Shown here: positions 1-7,999 of the stretch, piece by piece
How positions within the stretch are numbered: the stretch's first letter is position 1
Layout of the letters: every line of letters begins with the position of its first letter
Source of the DNA: Massilia terrae
GTDB taxonomy: Bacteria; Pseudomonadota; Gammaproteobacteria; Burkholderiales; Burkholderiaceae_D
DNA length: 64,000 nt
Assembly (NCBI RefSeq): GCF_024753145.1
Contig: NZ_JANUGU010000001.1
Coordinates: 434,001-498,000, forward strand
Direction of reading: 5' to 3'
Made by a program: the position numbers and the translations under genes
The notes under the pieces: model-generated
Databases searched by the model: none
What the model saw: only the letters and a program-made list of their open reading frames with translations
What the model was told of the DNA's origin: nothing

Positions 1-267
1 GACCGTGGCGGGCGCGATTTTCGGCTCCTTGGCGCCTTCCTCGGATTTTTTCCCGGCTGGCGGCAGCAGGGCCGCCGCGTCCAGCGCCTTGGGCAGTTCG
101 CGATAAGTGCCGGGGATCACCAGCGCGTTCTGCGAGCCGCCCTTGCGCTCGTACTGGCCGGACGGGATGGTCCAGGTCAGCGCGATCGCGACGGCGAGCG
201 CCGCGAACATCATCATGACCGGGTCCAGCGCCCAGCGCTTGCTGCCGTGTTGCGTTGCGTGGCTCAT
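1..267 (-). CDS. YfcC-family carrier, N-terminal part (cut by window edge)
   Basis: Only the first 89 codons are in the window; the gene continues past the left edge. The N-terminus has the pattern of the YfcC / C4-dicarboxylate anaerobic carrier-like family: a short basic head, DPVMMMFAALAVAIALTW as first membrane segment, then IPSGQYER and VIPGTY, which match the family's P-(A/S)-G-x-(Y/F)-x-R and VPGSY signatures. Members are inner-membrane transporters of the IT superfamily, often linked to basic amino acids or peptides. It starts 6 nt after the stop of the TonB receptor upstream and has no good ribosome site of its own, so it is probably co-transcribed and translationally coupled. The substrate cannot be read from this fragment. 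Confidence 0.7.
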   Translation of the reverse strand, partial: MSHATQHGSKRWALDPVMMMFAALAVAIALTWTIPSGQYERKGGSQNALVIPGTYRELPKALDAAALLPPAGKKSEEGAKEPKIAPATV

Positions 268-273
268 CGGTGC

Positions 274-3117
274 TTAGAACTTGCTCGATACCTTGGCGTA
301 CATGTAGCGGCCGCGCACGTCGTAGGTATAGATGTCGAAGTTGATCGGATTGTTGGCGGCCGACAGCGGCGGCTGTTTGTCGAACAGGTTGTCGACGCCG
401 AAGGCCAGGGTCACCTTGCCGCTCGGCAGGGTGTAGCCCAACTGCAGGTCATGATACGTGACGGCACTGACGGTGCCGCCATTGACGGCGTTACCCGGCA
501 GGTCGGCGCTGTGGCCGATGTAGCGCGCCTTCCAGCTTGCGGTCCAGCTCGGGGCGAGGTAGCGCAGCGATGCCTGGCCCTTCAGGCGCGGGAAGGTCGA
601 GCGCGGCTGGTCGGCCTTGCCGGCGCGGTCGTCGATCACCACCGAGCCGTCGGCCTGCGGCACATAGGAGCGGTAGCGTTCCAAGTAGGACAGGTCGAGC
701 GCGGTATCGATCTTGCCGCCTGCCACCGGCACCACGTAGCGCGCGGTGGCGTCGATGCCGGCCACCTCGATGCGCGACAGGTTGACCACGGCCTGCGTCA
801 GCTGCTGCACTTCGCCGGACGGCGCGCGCACCACGAGTTCGCAGAAATTGCCGGTAGTCGCGCAGGACTGCAGGATCTGGGTCGCGGTCTGCGCGGCGAT
901 CGCGTCCTTCACCTTGATCAGGAACTTGTCCGCGGTCAGGCTGAAACCTTTCAGCGACTCCGGCGTCCAGGCCAGGCCAAGGCTGTAGGTGTCGGCCGTT
1001 TCCGGCTTCAGGAAGCGGTTGCCGGCGGTGATGCCCCGGGTCAGGCCGCCGTTGTACTGGCTCTGGTTGTAGCTGGACGGAACGCCGGCGCAGCCCGGCA
1101 GGCCGGCGCCGCCGCCGTTGCACGGGTCGACGGTCGGGAAGTTGGTCTGTCGCTGGCCTTGGTACAGTTCCAGGATCGACGGAGCGCGGAAGCCTTGCGA
1201 CCAGGTGCCGCGGGCCAGCAGCGATTTCACCGGGCGGTACAGGATGCCGAGCTTGCTGGTGGCCTTGCCGCCGACGGTGGAGTAGCGCGAATAGCGCACC
1301 GCGCCATCCAGCTCCAGCTTGTCGATGCCGGGCAGGCCGGCAAGGATCGGCGCGCTCAGTTCGGCATACGCTTCGTTCAGGCTGTAGCTGCCGCGCGTCA
1401 CGTCGCGGCCCGATGCGGTGGTCGGCGACTGCGCCACGCCATTCACGAGCGGCAGCACGGACGAGGGTGCGCTGGCGAAGGAATCCGGCAGATCTTCGGC
1501 GCCTTCCTTGCGGTATTCGTAGCCGGTCGCCAGGCCCAGCGGGCCGCCCGGCAGCTCCATCAGGGTGCGGGTGGCGTTGAAGGCGAGGTCGGTCTGGGTG
1601 GTGCTGTTTTCGTCGTGGCCCTTGAAGCGGATGTAGTCGGCCATCGCCGGCGTGATGGTGCCGAAGATGTTCAGCGGCACGCAGCTGCCGGTGCAGTTCG
1701 CGCCCAATCCGCGATACACATTCTCCAGGTTGATCTGGTTGTAGGCGTCGAAGGTGGCCTTGGTCTTCGAATGCGACAGGGTGAAGTCCCAGTCCCAGTG
1801 GCCCCACAGCTCGGTGCTGCCATCGAGGCCGACCAGCAGGCGCGAGGTGGCGACGTGCTGGACGTTGTCGCGGTTGCCCACTTCCACCGGCACGCGCTGG
1901 ATGCGGAAGGTCGAACCGGAGAAGCCCAGTGCGTTGGTGGCCGGCACGCCGTTGGCGGTGCCGAAGGGGTTGTAGGCCTGGTCGGCCGGGATGCTGAAGC
2001 CATTGCTGCCGCGAATGTCCAGCGAGAACGGTGCGAACAGCTGGCTGGACCGGCGCGTGGAATACATGGCCTCGACATGGGCGGCGACATCGTCGTTGAT
2101 GCGGTAGCTCAGGCGGCCGAACAGGCCGTTGGTCTTGCTGGGGCCGGTCGCGTAGATGCCCTGGGTTTGCGTGTTGTAGTAGTCGTCCGGGAGCGCGGCG
2201 CGGTGGAAGCTGTCGTCCGCGCCGGCGCCGCTGCCGATCGTGGTCACGCCCGTGTTGCGGGTGATGGCGTTGGCGGCGTTGGAAGCGAAACCGGCCGGCG
2301 TACCGAAGTATTTGTTGTTCGACAGGCCGGGCAGCACGTACAGGCCTTGCGGGCTGGTCGGTGGCGCGGTCAGCGGCGCCAGCGCCGTGCGGGTGACGTC
2401 GCGGTCGGCGGTCAGGATGGGCCTGGTCTCGTTGAAGCTGGCCGACAGGAACACCGAGGCGGCGTCGAGCTTTTTGCCCCAGTTGATGAAACCGTTGTAA
2501 TTGCGGTTGTCGCCGCGTGAGGTTTCGCCCACGCGCAGGTCGGTCTGGAAGCCGTCGAGGCGGCGTTTGGTGTGGATGTTGACCACGCCGGCAATCGCAT
2601 CGGCGCCGTAGATGGCGGAGGCGCCGTCCTTCAGCACTTCGATATTGTCGATGATGCCCAGCGGGATCGAGTTGAGGTCGACGAAATCGCGGAAGCCGCG
2701 GCCGCCGGCGGCGCTGGGCCAGCGGTGGCCGTCGACCAGCACCAGCGTGCGGTTGCCGCTGCCTTCGGCGCTGCCGAGATAGCGCAGGTTGATCGAGCTG
2801 ACGCCGAAGGAAGTGCCCTGGGTGCCGTTGGAGTTCAGGCTGACACCCGTGTTGGGCAGGCTCTGCAGCATGTCGCCGACGGAAGTGGGCGCGGCGAACT
2901 TGATGTCGTCGCTGGTCATCGTGATCATCGGGCCGACGGTGTCGGCGTCGCGGCGCGCGATGCGGGTGCCGGTCACCTTGATGACCTCGACCGGGGCGGC
3001 GGCCGGCGCCTGCGCGCGGTCCTGCGCCGGATCGGCCGCCTGCGCGCCCGCGTTTCCGGCCACCGTTACCCCCAGCACGGTTGCCGCACAAACTGACCAG
3101 TGACTTCTTGGTTTCAT
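274..3117 (-). CDS. TonB-dependent outer-membrane receptor
   Basis: 947 residues. A signal peptide (about 1-25, ending AGNAGAQA) is followed by a plug domain: VIKVTGTRI TonB-box-like stretch near 45, LVLVDGHRWP, IEVLKDGASAIYGADAIAGVVNI. A long beta-barrel follows, ending in a C-terminal aromatic (VSSKF) as expected for outer-membrane insertion. The YGADAIAGVVN plug and NPFG/DPCNGG loops are typical of receptors for peptides, sugars or other organic nutrients rather than classical siderophore receptors. The ATG is preceded by GGAGAC. It is followed at once by a YfcC-type inner-membrane carrier, suggesting an outer- plus inner-membrane pair for one nutrient; the substrate is unknown. Confidence 0.93.
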   Translation of the reverse strand: MKPRSHWSVCAATVLGVTVAGNAGAQAADPAQDRAQAPAAAPVEVIKVTGTRIARRDADTVGPMITMTSDDIKFAAPTSVGDMLQSLPNTGVSLNSNGTQGTSFGVSSINLRYLGSAEGSGNRTLVLVDGHRWPSAAGGRGFRDFVDLNSIPLGIIDNIEVLKDGASAIYGADAIAGVVNIHTKRRLDGFQTDLRVGETSRGDNRNYNGFINWGKKLDAASVFLSASFNETRPILTADRDVTRTALAPLTAPPTSPQGLYVLPGLSNNKYFGTPAGFASNAANAITRNTGVTTIGSGAGADDSFHRAALPDDYYNTQTQGIYATGPSKTNGLFGRLSYRINDDVAAHVEAMYSTRRSSQLFAPFSLDIRGSNGFSIPADQAYNPFGTANGVPATNALGFSGSTFRIQRVPVEVGNRDNVQHVATSRLLVGLDGSTELWGHWDWDFTLSHSKTKATFDAYNQINLENVYRGLGANCTGSCVPLNIFGTITPAMADYIRFKGHDENSTTQTDLAFNATRTLMELPGGPLGLATGYEYRKEGAEDLPDSFASAPSSVLPLVNGVAQSPTTASGRDVTRGSYSLNEAYAELSAPILAGLPGIDKLELDGAVRYSRYSTVGGKATSKLGILYRPVKSLLARGTWSQGFRAPSILELYQGQRQTNFPTVDPCNGGGAGLPGCAGVPSSYNQSQYNGGLTRGITAGNRFLKPETADTYSLGLAWTPESLKGFSLTADKFLIKVKDAIAAQTATQILQSCATTGNFCELVVRAPSGEVQQLTQAVVNLSRIEVAGIDATARYVVPVAGGKIDTALDLSYLERYRSYVPQADGSVVIDDRAGKADQPRSTFPRLKGQASLRYLAPSWTASWKARYIGHSADLPGNAVNGGTVSAVTYHDLQLGYTLPSGKVTLAFGVDNLFDKQPPLSAANNPINFDIYTYDVRGRYMYAKVSSKF

Positions 3118-3309
3118 TGCGATGTCTCCACTGTTTTCTCACTCCGCCGGATTATTGTCCAGCACCAAGTTTGAAGAGTAGGGAGAAGTCGCTAAGCCAT
3201 CAACCTTATGGCGAGATTCTATGAGGTTATGCGAATTTGGTATGGGGGCGGTTGAACGTCAGCGGATCACGGGTCCGCCGTCTTCACGATCAGGATGGAA
3301 TCCCCTTCG

Positions 3310-3879
3310 TCAGGGGGCAAAGGCCTTTTCCACGCGAATGACGAAGGCGTGGTATTCGTTCATGTAATTGGTCAGGAACTTCTTGGTCGACTCGTTGGTC
3401 ACCTCGCCGTCATCGGTGAACAGGCCGGGCGTGTAGTGGATATAGGCCTCGACGGTGTTCATCAGCGGCGAGTTGCAGAAGCACAGGACGCCGCGCAGGC
3501 TGGCCTGGGCAATGGCGGTGCCGATCGCGCCGGGCGAGGTGCCGATGATGCCGGACGGCTTGCCGGTGAAGGAATTCTTCCCGTACGGACGGCTGGCCCA
3601 GTCGATCGCATTCTTCAGGCCGCCGGGAATCGAGCGGTTGTATTCCGGCGTAACGAACAAGAGCGCATCCACGTCCGCGATCGCCTGCTTGAAGTCCTTG
3701 GCGACCTGTGGGAAGTCGGCGTCGTAGTCGTAGCTGTATAGCGGGAGGTCCTTGAACGGGATCTCCGTCAGGCTCAGGTCCGGCGGCGCCAGCTTGACCA
3801 GCGCGTGCGCCAGTTTTCGGTTGATCGACTCTTTCGCAAGACTGCCAACGAAGTAACCCACTTTGTACGTAGTAGCCAT
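3310..3879 (-). CDS. NAD(P)H-dependent FMN reductase, flavodoxin fold
   Basis: 189 residues, the usual length of the ChrR/AzoB-like NADPH-dependent FMN reductase family. The N-terminal strand and phosphate-binding loop (GYFVGSLAKESINRKLA), the middle TPEYNRSIPGGLKNAIDW motif and the later GTSPGAIGT loop are the flavin-binding signatures. Members are soluble and transfer two electrons from NAD(P)H to FMN and then to quinones, azo dyes or chromate. The start has a good AGGGAG ribosome site. It appears monocistronic and lies between the TonB receptor and a REP-like repeat. The physiological acceptor cannot be inferred. Confidence 0.9.
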   Translation of the reverse strand: MATTYKVGYFVGSLAKESINRKLAHALVKLAPPDLSLTEIPFKDLPLYSYDYDADFPQVAKDFKQAIADVDALLFVTPEYNRSIPGGLKNAIDWASRPYGKNSFTGKPSGIIGTSPGAIGTAIAQASLRGVLCFCNSPLMNTVEAYIHYTPGLFTDDGEVTNESTKKFLTNYMNEYHAFVIRVEKAFAP

Positions 3880-4015
3880 GTTGAACTCCCTTGTTGGATG
3901 CCGCCCGGACTAGCTCGGTGAATCCCGAGTATTCCACTGGGGTCGGGGACAGTCAACGACAGCACGATTCGGTCGAGTGTGTTACTGCATGAATCGATGT
4001 AGTAAAAAGCGTTTG

Positions 4016-4081
4016 GGGTCAGGTCGTCCAATGAATCAGAATTCCTGTACCGCAAACTTGATTCTTTGGACGACCTGACCC
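4016..4081. repeat. REP-like inverted repeat in the reductase/argO gap
   Basis: Two 23-nt arms (4016-4038 and 4059-4081) are reverse complements with one mismatch and flank a 20-nt loop. The outer part reads GGGTCAGGTCGTCCAA. GGGTCAGGTC-type arms resemble REP elements mobilised by RAYT (IS200-like) transposases in beta- and gammaproteobacteria; that link is from memory. No transposase is present nearby. The element lies downstream of argO (minus strand) and could also act as a transcript-end hairpin, but no T-run follows. Confidence 0.6.
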
Positions 4082-4111
4082 TGGATGGACGGTTGTGCTG
4101 GTGGTATCGCC

Positions 4112-4723
4112 TCAAACGCGCAGCAGCAAGGCGGCCAGTACCAGCATGGTCAAGCCGGTGAAGGCTTCGATCGAGCGCCACACCGCGGGCCGTCCGAGCA
4201 CGGATGAGCAGCGGCGCGCCAGCAGGCCAAGGCCGGTGAACCACAGCAGCGAGGCCAGCATCGCCCCGGCCGCGAACGAGGGACGGTGGCTGGCGGCCAG
4301 GCTGCTGCCTACCGCGCCCAGCAGCACCACGGTGTCCATGTAGACATGGGGATTGAGCAGCGACATCGCCAGCACCGTGCCCAGCGCCTGGTGCGCGCCG
4401 CCGTTGGGCTGGCCGGACAGGTTCGGCGCATCGCCGCCGCGCCAGCTGCTGACCAGGCAGCGCAGGCCGTACCACAGCAGGAATAGGGCGCCGCCGTAGC
4501 GGCTCAAGGCCATGAGCAGCGGCGACGATTCGATCAGCGCGCCGAAGCCCGCCATCCCGAGTGCGATCAGGCTGACGTCGATCAGCACACAAGTGGCCAC
4601 CGTCAGCGCCACGTGCCTGCCGCGGATGCCGGTGCGGATCACGTGCGCGTTTTGGGCGCCGATCGGCATGATCAGGCTGGCGCCCATTCCCAAACCCTGC
4701 ATGAAAATCTGTTGCGAAAACAT
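4112..4723 (-). CDS. argO: LysE/ArgO-family amino-acid exporter
   Basis: 203 residues with about six hydrophobic segments and the LysE signatures: GASLIMPIGAQNAHVIRTG near the start and SLLNPHVYMDTVVLLGAVG in the middle. ArgO exports L-arginine (and canavanine or lysine) across the inner membrane. It is divergently transcribed from an ArgP-type LysR regulator 98 nt away, the classical argO/argP arrangement, so induction by ArgP with arginine is likely. A good ribosome site (GGGAGCAAGGCG) precedes the ATG. Substrate choice between Arg and Lys is not resolved by sequence. Confidence 0.92.
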   Translation of the reverse strand: MFSQQIFMQGLGMGASLIMPIGAQNAHVIRTGIRGRHVALTVATCVLIDVSLIALGMAGFGALIESSPLLMALSRYGGALFLLWYGLRCLVSSWRGGDAPNLSGQPNGGAHQALGTVLAMSLLNPHVYMDTVVLLGAVGSSLAASHRPSFAAGAMLASLLWFTGLGLLARRCSSVLGRPAVWRSIEAFTGLTMLVLAALLLRV

Positions 4724-4821
4724 CGCCTTGCTCCCTTGGTTTTTTCGACAGGATGAAGGACAAGGTTCAGTTCATCAATTATATTAATGAAAATTAAAGT
4801 TAGGTAAGCAGGGCTAATGTT
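4724..4821. promoter_or_regulatory. argO-argP divergent promoter region
   Basis: 98-nt gap between divergent starts. It contains an AT-rich block (about 4775-4805) unlike the surrounding GC-rich DNA, as expected for promoter and LysR-type operator DNA. No single exact operator was assigned. Confidence 0.45.
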
Positions 4822-5715
4822 ATGAAGATCGATCCGCGCCGCAGTGAAGCCTTCCTCGCCGCCGTCGACACGGGCAGCCTGGAGCAGGCCGCGCTCCAAT
4901 TGCGCATCACCCCGTCGGCGGTGTCGCAGCGGATTTCGGCGCTGGAGCAGGAGATGGGTACGCCACTGCTGGTGCGCACGCGGCCTTGCCGCCCGACCGC
5001 GCCGGGCACGCGGCTGCTGCAGTTCCTGCGCCGCCGCGCGCTGCTTGAAGCGGAATTCGTGGCCGATACGGAGAACGATGCCGGGCCGGTGCGCGTCACG
5101 CTGGCGGTGAACAACGACACGCTGGCGACCTGGCTGCTGCCGGTGCTGGCGCCGGTGCTGATCGAGGAAAAGCTGCTGGTCGAATTTGTGCTCGACAACC
5201 AGGGCCACACCTTCGCGCTGCTGGAGCACGGCCAGGCCGTGGCTTGCATCTCGGGCGAGAACGAACCGATGCGGGGCTGCGCCGTGAGCGCGCTTGGCCT
5301 GATGCGCTATCTTCTCGTGGCCGCCCCGGCGTTCGCGCGGCGCTGGTTCCCAGACGGGATCAACCGCGAGGCGGCGCGCCATGCGCCGGTGATGGTCTTC
5401 GACCGCAAGGACACGCTGCAGACCAATTTCCTGCTGCAGCATTTCGGGCTGCCCGAGGGCGCCTATCCCTTCCACTACGTGCCGGCCAGCGATCCGTACG
5501 TGCAGGCGATCCGCCTCGGCCTGGGCTACGGGATGCTGCCGCTGGAGCAGTGCGCGGCGATGCTGGAATCCGGCGCGCTGGTCGACCTGACGCCGAAGCT
5601 GCATGTCGACGTGCCGCTGTACTGGCACGCGTGGCGCATCCAGCCGGCGCGGCTGGAGCGCATGGGCGCGGCGCTGGTGAAGGCGGCGCGCGAAGTGCTG
5701 CTGCAGCAGCCTTGA
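4822..5715 (+). CDS. argP: LysR-family regulator ArgP
   Basis: 297 residues, the normal length. The N-terminal winged helix-turn-helix (DPRRSEAFLAAVDTGSLEQA, then LRITPSAVSQRISALEQEMG) is typical of ArgP/IciA/LysG, including the ITPSAVSQRI recognition helix. The C-terminal ligand-binding domain has the ArgP-like GYGMLPLEQC segment. ArgP activates argO in response to arginine and is antagonised by lysine. The divergent ArgO gene strongly supports the call. The ATG at 4822 gives the canonical N-terminus; its ribosome site is weak. Confidence 0.92.
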   Translation: MKIDPRRSEAFLAAVDTGSLEQAALQLRITPSAVSQRISALEQEMGTPLLVRTRPCRPTAPGTRLLQFLRRRALLEAEFVADTENDAGPVRVTLAVNNDTLATWLLPVLAPVLIEEKLLVEFVLDNQGHTFALLEHGQAVACISGENEPMRGCAVSALGLMRYLLVAAPAFARRWFPDGINREAARHAPVMVFDRKDTLQTNFLLQHFGLPEGAYPFHYVPASDPYVQAIRLGLGYGMLPLEQCAAMLESGALVDLTPKLHVDVPLYWHAWRIQPARLERMGAALVKAAREVLLQQP

Positions 5716-5732
5716 CGCAAGATGTGCTCCGT

Positions 5733-5753
5733 CGTTCCCGCCTGCGCGGGACG
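5733..5753. terminator. hairpin between convergent argP and sensor-kinase genes
   Basis: CGTTCCCGC, a CTGC loop and GCGGGACG form an 8-bp stem with one bulged T. It lies in the 73-nt gap between two convergent genes. The GTCGTTCCCGC core resembles dispersed intergenic palindromes common in beta- and gammaproteobacteria. There is no strong T-run, so it is a candidate bidirectional terminator or a REP-like fragment, not a certain terminator. Confidence 0.4.
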
Positions 5754-5788
5754 TTCTATCTTACGGTGACGGCGGCAGTTTTGGGTGC

Positions 5789-7171
5789 TTAGGCCGCGAC
5801 GCTCGCGGCGCTTGATGCCGCCGGAAGCTCGATCACCACCTGCAGGCCCTTGGCCGCGCCGCTGCGCGCGCGGATGCGCCCGCCGTGCAGCGTGACGATG
5901 CTGCGGCAGATCGCCAGTCCCAGCCCATTGCCGCGGTCATCGGCATCCGGCTGCTTGACGCGCACGAAGCGTTCGAAGATGCGTTCGTGCTCGTGGTCCG
6001 GCAGGCCGGGGCCTTCGTCCTCCATCACCAACGTCCAGGTGCCGTCCTCCAGCACCGAGCGCAGCGTGATGTGGGCGCCGGGCGGCGACACCTTGATCGC
6101 ATTCGTGAGCACGTTCAGGAGCACCTGGCGCACGCGCTTGCGGTCGAAGCTGACACGGCCCTCGCCATCGTGGGTCTGGGCGAAACGCAGGCTGTGGTGC
6201 TCGCACAGCACCTGCGCGTCCTGCGCGAACCATTGCAGGAAGGCGGCCGGATTCGCTTCTTCGGACTGCAACGAAATCGCATTCGCCTCGGCGCGCGACA
6301 GGAACAGCAGCTCCTCGATGATCTGGTCGAGCCGCGCGATCTCCTCCAGCTGGACGATCAGCGCTTCCTCGTGCTGCGGCGAGACGCCTTCGCGCAGCAT
6401 CTTCTCGGCGTGCAGGCGGATCAGCGACAGCGGCGTCTTCAGCTCGTGCGACGCCTCCGCCGAAAAACGCCGCACCTCGTTGAACGAGGCCTGCAGCCGG
6501 TCGAACATCTGGTTCAGCATGCGTGCCAGCGTCGACACTTCATCGTTCACCACCCCCACCGGAATCCGTTCGTCGAGATTGTCCGAGCCGATGCGGTTGG
6601 CGGTCTCGCTGATCAGGCGGATCGGCTTGAGCGCGGCGCGGCTCAGGACAATGCCGATGCCAAGGCTGGCGGCCACCATCGCCACCATCAGCGCGGCGCA
6701 CATGCGCAGGTAGTCGCGCAGCTGCGCGCGCGCGCCCTGCATCGGCGTGGCGACCGTGATCACCAGCGGCGCCAGGCGGAACACGCCGGCCCGCAGTTCG
6801 CCCGCCTGCGGCAGCACGATGTTGTAGGCGTCGTGGCGCGGATTGGCCGGCAGCTGCACGTCGCCCAGGTTGGACGAGCGGAAGTCGGATTCGTTGCGCG
6901 TGTCTTCGATGGCGACGTAGAACAGGGCGTGGGCGCGCTCCACCGGCTTGCGCAGCCGGGTCTCCACGAAAGCCGGATCGTCTGGTTTGTAGTCGCGCAT
7001 CAGGTGCGCGCGCAGCTCGCCGAATTCGGACGTATTGAGCTGGTCCAGGCCATGCACCAGCTGCGCTTCGAGGATGAAGTAGCCGGCCGCGAACAGGCAG
7101 AACAGGGTCGCGCTCGCGGCCGCGGCGTACCAGACGGCGAGGCGGGTGCTGATCGACTGGCGCCAGAGCAT
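5789..7171 (-). CDS. Sensor histidine kinase (two-TM, HAMP)
   Basis: 460 residues. TM1 is about 13-33, followed by a periplasmic sensor of about 120 residues, TM2 about 157-178, HAMP 178-230, then HisKA with phospho-acceptor H242 in SHELKTPL. The ATPase domain has LLNVLTNAIKVS (N box), EDEGPGLPD (G1) and GNGLGLAI (G2). It resembles heavy-metal or cationic-signal kinases (CusS/QseC/PmrB class). It begins 4 nt after the paired regulator gene and is probably translationally coupled to it. The neighbouring PepSY, TonB and binding-protein genes suggest that it senses metal, a metal chelate or a periplasmic binding-protein state; this is inference. Confidence 0.93.
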   Translation of the reverse strand: MLWRQSISTRLAVWYAAAASATLFCLFAAGYFILEAQLVHGLDQLNTSEFGELRAHLMRDYKPDDPAFVETRLRKPVERAHALFYVAIEDTRNESDFRSSNLGDVQLPANPRHDAYNIVLPQAGELRAGVFRLAPLVITVATPMQGARAQLRDYLRMCAALMVAMVAASLGIGIVLSRAALKPIRLISETANRIGSDNLDERIPVGVVNDEVSTLARMLNQMFDRLQASFNEVRRFSAEASHELKTPLSLIRLHAEKMLREGVSPQHEEALIVQLEEIARLDQIIEELLFLSRAEANAISLQSEEANPAAFLQWFAQDAQVLCEHHSLRFAQTHDGEGRVSFDRKRVRQVLLNVLTNAIKVSPPGAHITLRSVLEDGTWTLVMEDEGPGLPDHEHERIFERFVRVKQPDADDRGNGLGLAICRSIVTLHGGRIRARSGAAKGLQVVIELPAASSAASVAA

Positions 7172-7175
7172 GGTG

Positions 7176-7841
7176 TCAGACCAGCTGGTAGCCGACGCCG
7201 CGCACCGTCTTGAACAGCGGCTTGCCCGGTTCGCAGTCGAGCTTCGCGCGCAGGCGGCTCATGTAGACGTCGAGCAGGTTGGTGTCGATGTCGTAGGCGG
7301 CGGCCCAGATCTTCTCGGCGATGAGGGTGCGCGGCAGGATGCGGCCGACGTTCTGCATGAAGATTTCGAGCAGCGCGAATTCGCGGCTGGTCAGGTCGAC
7401 CGGCTGGCCGTTGAAGGTCACTGCGTGCGCGAGCAGGTCGAGGCGGATGCCGCGGTGCTCGAGCACGGTCTCCTTCGCGGTCGAATGGCGCCGCAGGAGC
7501 GAGCGGATGCGCGCCTGCAGTTCCTCAAGGCTGAAGGGCTTGGGCAGGTAATCGTCGGCGCCGATGTCCAGGCCGCGGATGCGGTCTTCCACGGTGTCGC
7601 GCGCGGACAGGATCAGCACCGGTTCGTTGAAGCCGCTGCGGCGCCACTCGCGCAGCAGGTCGAGGCCATCGCCGTCGGGCAGCCCGAGGTCAAGCACGAT
7701 CGCGTCGTAGTGGGTGTCGCAGAGTGCGTCGCGCGCCTGGGCGCAGGAGTGGGCGAGGCCGACCGTGTACGAGTGCTCGACCATGCCCTGTTTGAGAAAT
7801 TGGCCGAGACGGACTTCGTCTTCGACGATTAAGACTTTCAT
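7176..7841 (-). CDS. OmpR/PhoB-family response regulator
   Basis: 221 residues from the ATG at 7841. An in-frame upstream extension to 7988 is rejected because MKVLIVEDE is the exact start of a receiver. The receiver (1-115) has E7/D8, phospho-acceptor D51 (IVLDLGLPDGDG) and the KPF lysine. The C-terminal winged helix has LTSREFALLE and TVRGVGYQLV. It belongs to the QseB/PmrA/CusR-like group. It is divergent from the PepSY operon. A tandem TTTCAGG box lies 10 nt upstream of its start, suggesting autoregulation and control of the divergent genes. Confidence 0.95.
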   Translation of the reverse strand: MKVLIVEDEVRLGQFLKQGMVEHSYTVGLAHSCAQARDALCDTHYDAIVLDLGLPDGDGLDLLREWRRSGFNEPVLILSARDTVEDRIRGLDIGADDYLPKPFSLEELQARIRSLLRRHSTAKETVLEHRGIRLDLLAHAVTFNGQPVDLTSREFALLEIFMQNVGRILPRTLIAEKIWAAAYDIDTNLLDVYMSRLRAKLDCEPGKPLFKTVRGVGYQLV

Positions 7842-7850
7842 ATCACTGGC

Positions 7851-7870
7851 TTTCAGGTTCGGTTCAGGTT
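7851..7870 (+). promoter_or_regulatory. Tandem box A, candidate operator of the adjacent OmpR-type regulator
   Basis: TTTCAGG (7851-7857), 4-nt spacer, GTTCAGGTT (7862-7870): two direct half-sites with 11-bp period, the geometry expected for an OmpR-family dimer. The box sits in the divergent gap, just upstream of the regulator and about 130 nt before the PepSY gene. Similar boxes occur at 11214 and 14612. Confidence 0.6.
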
Positions 7871-7999
7871 CGCGCCGCACTATCGGCATCAAGCTGGCCC
7901 GACAACGGCGCAAGCATATACCGAATTTCGGGTTCTGCAAGAAAAAAATAGTGGACCGGCGGCGTGCGTACCGGCGGCCCGAACACATGGAGACAACGC

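Noticed and set aside
3290..3312. CCCCT/AGGGG hairpin at the end of the FMN reductase gene as a terminator
   Set aside because: The stem is only 5 bp, overlaps the stop codon and has no T-run.
7842..7988. N-terminal extension of the response regulator
   Set aside because: The receiver starts exactly at the ATG at 7841 and the extension has no homology-like pattern; it also overlaps the box A promoter region.
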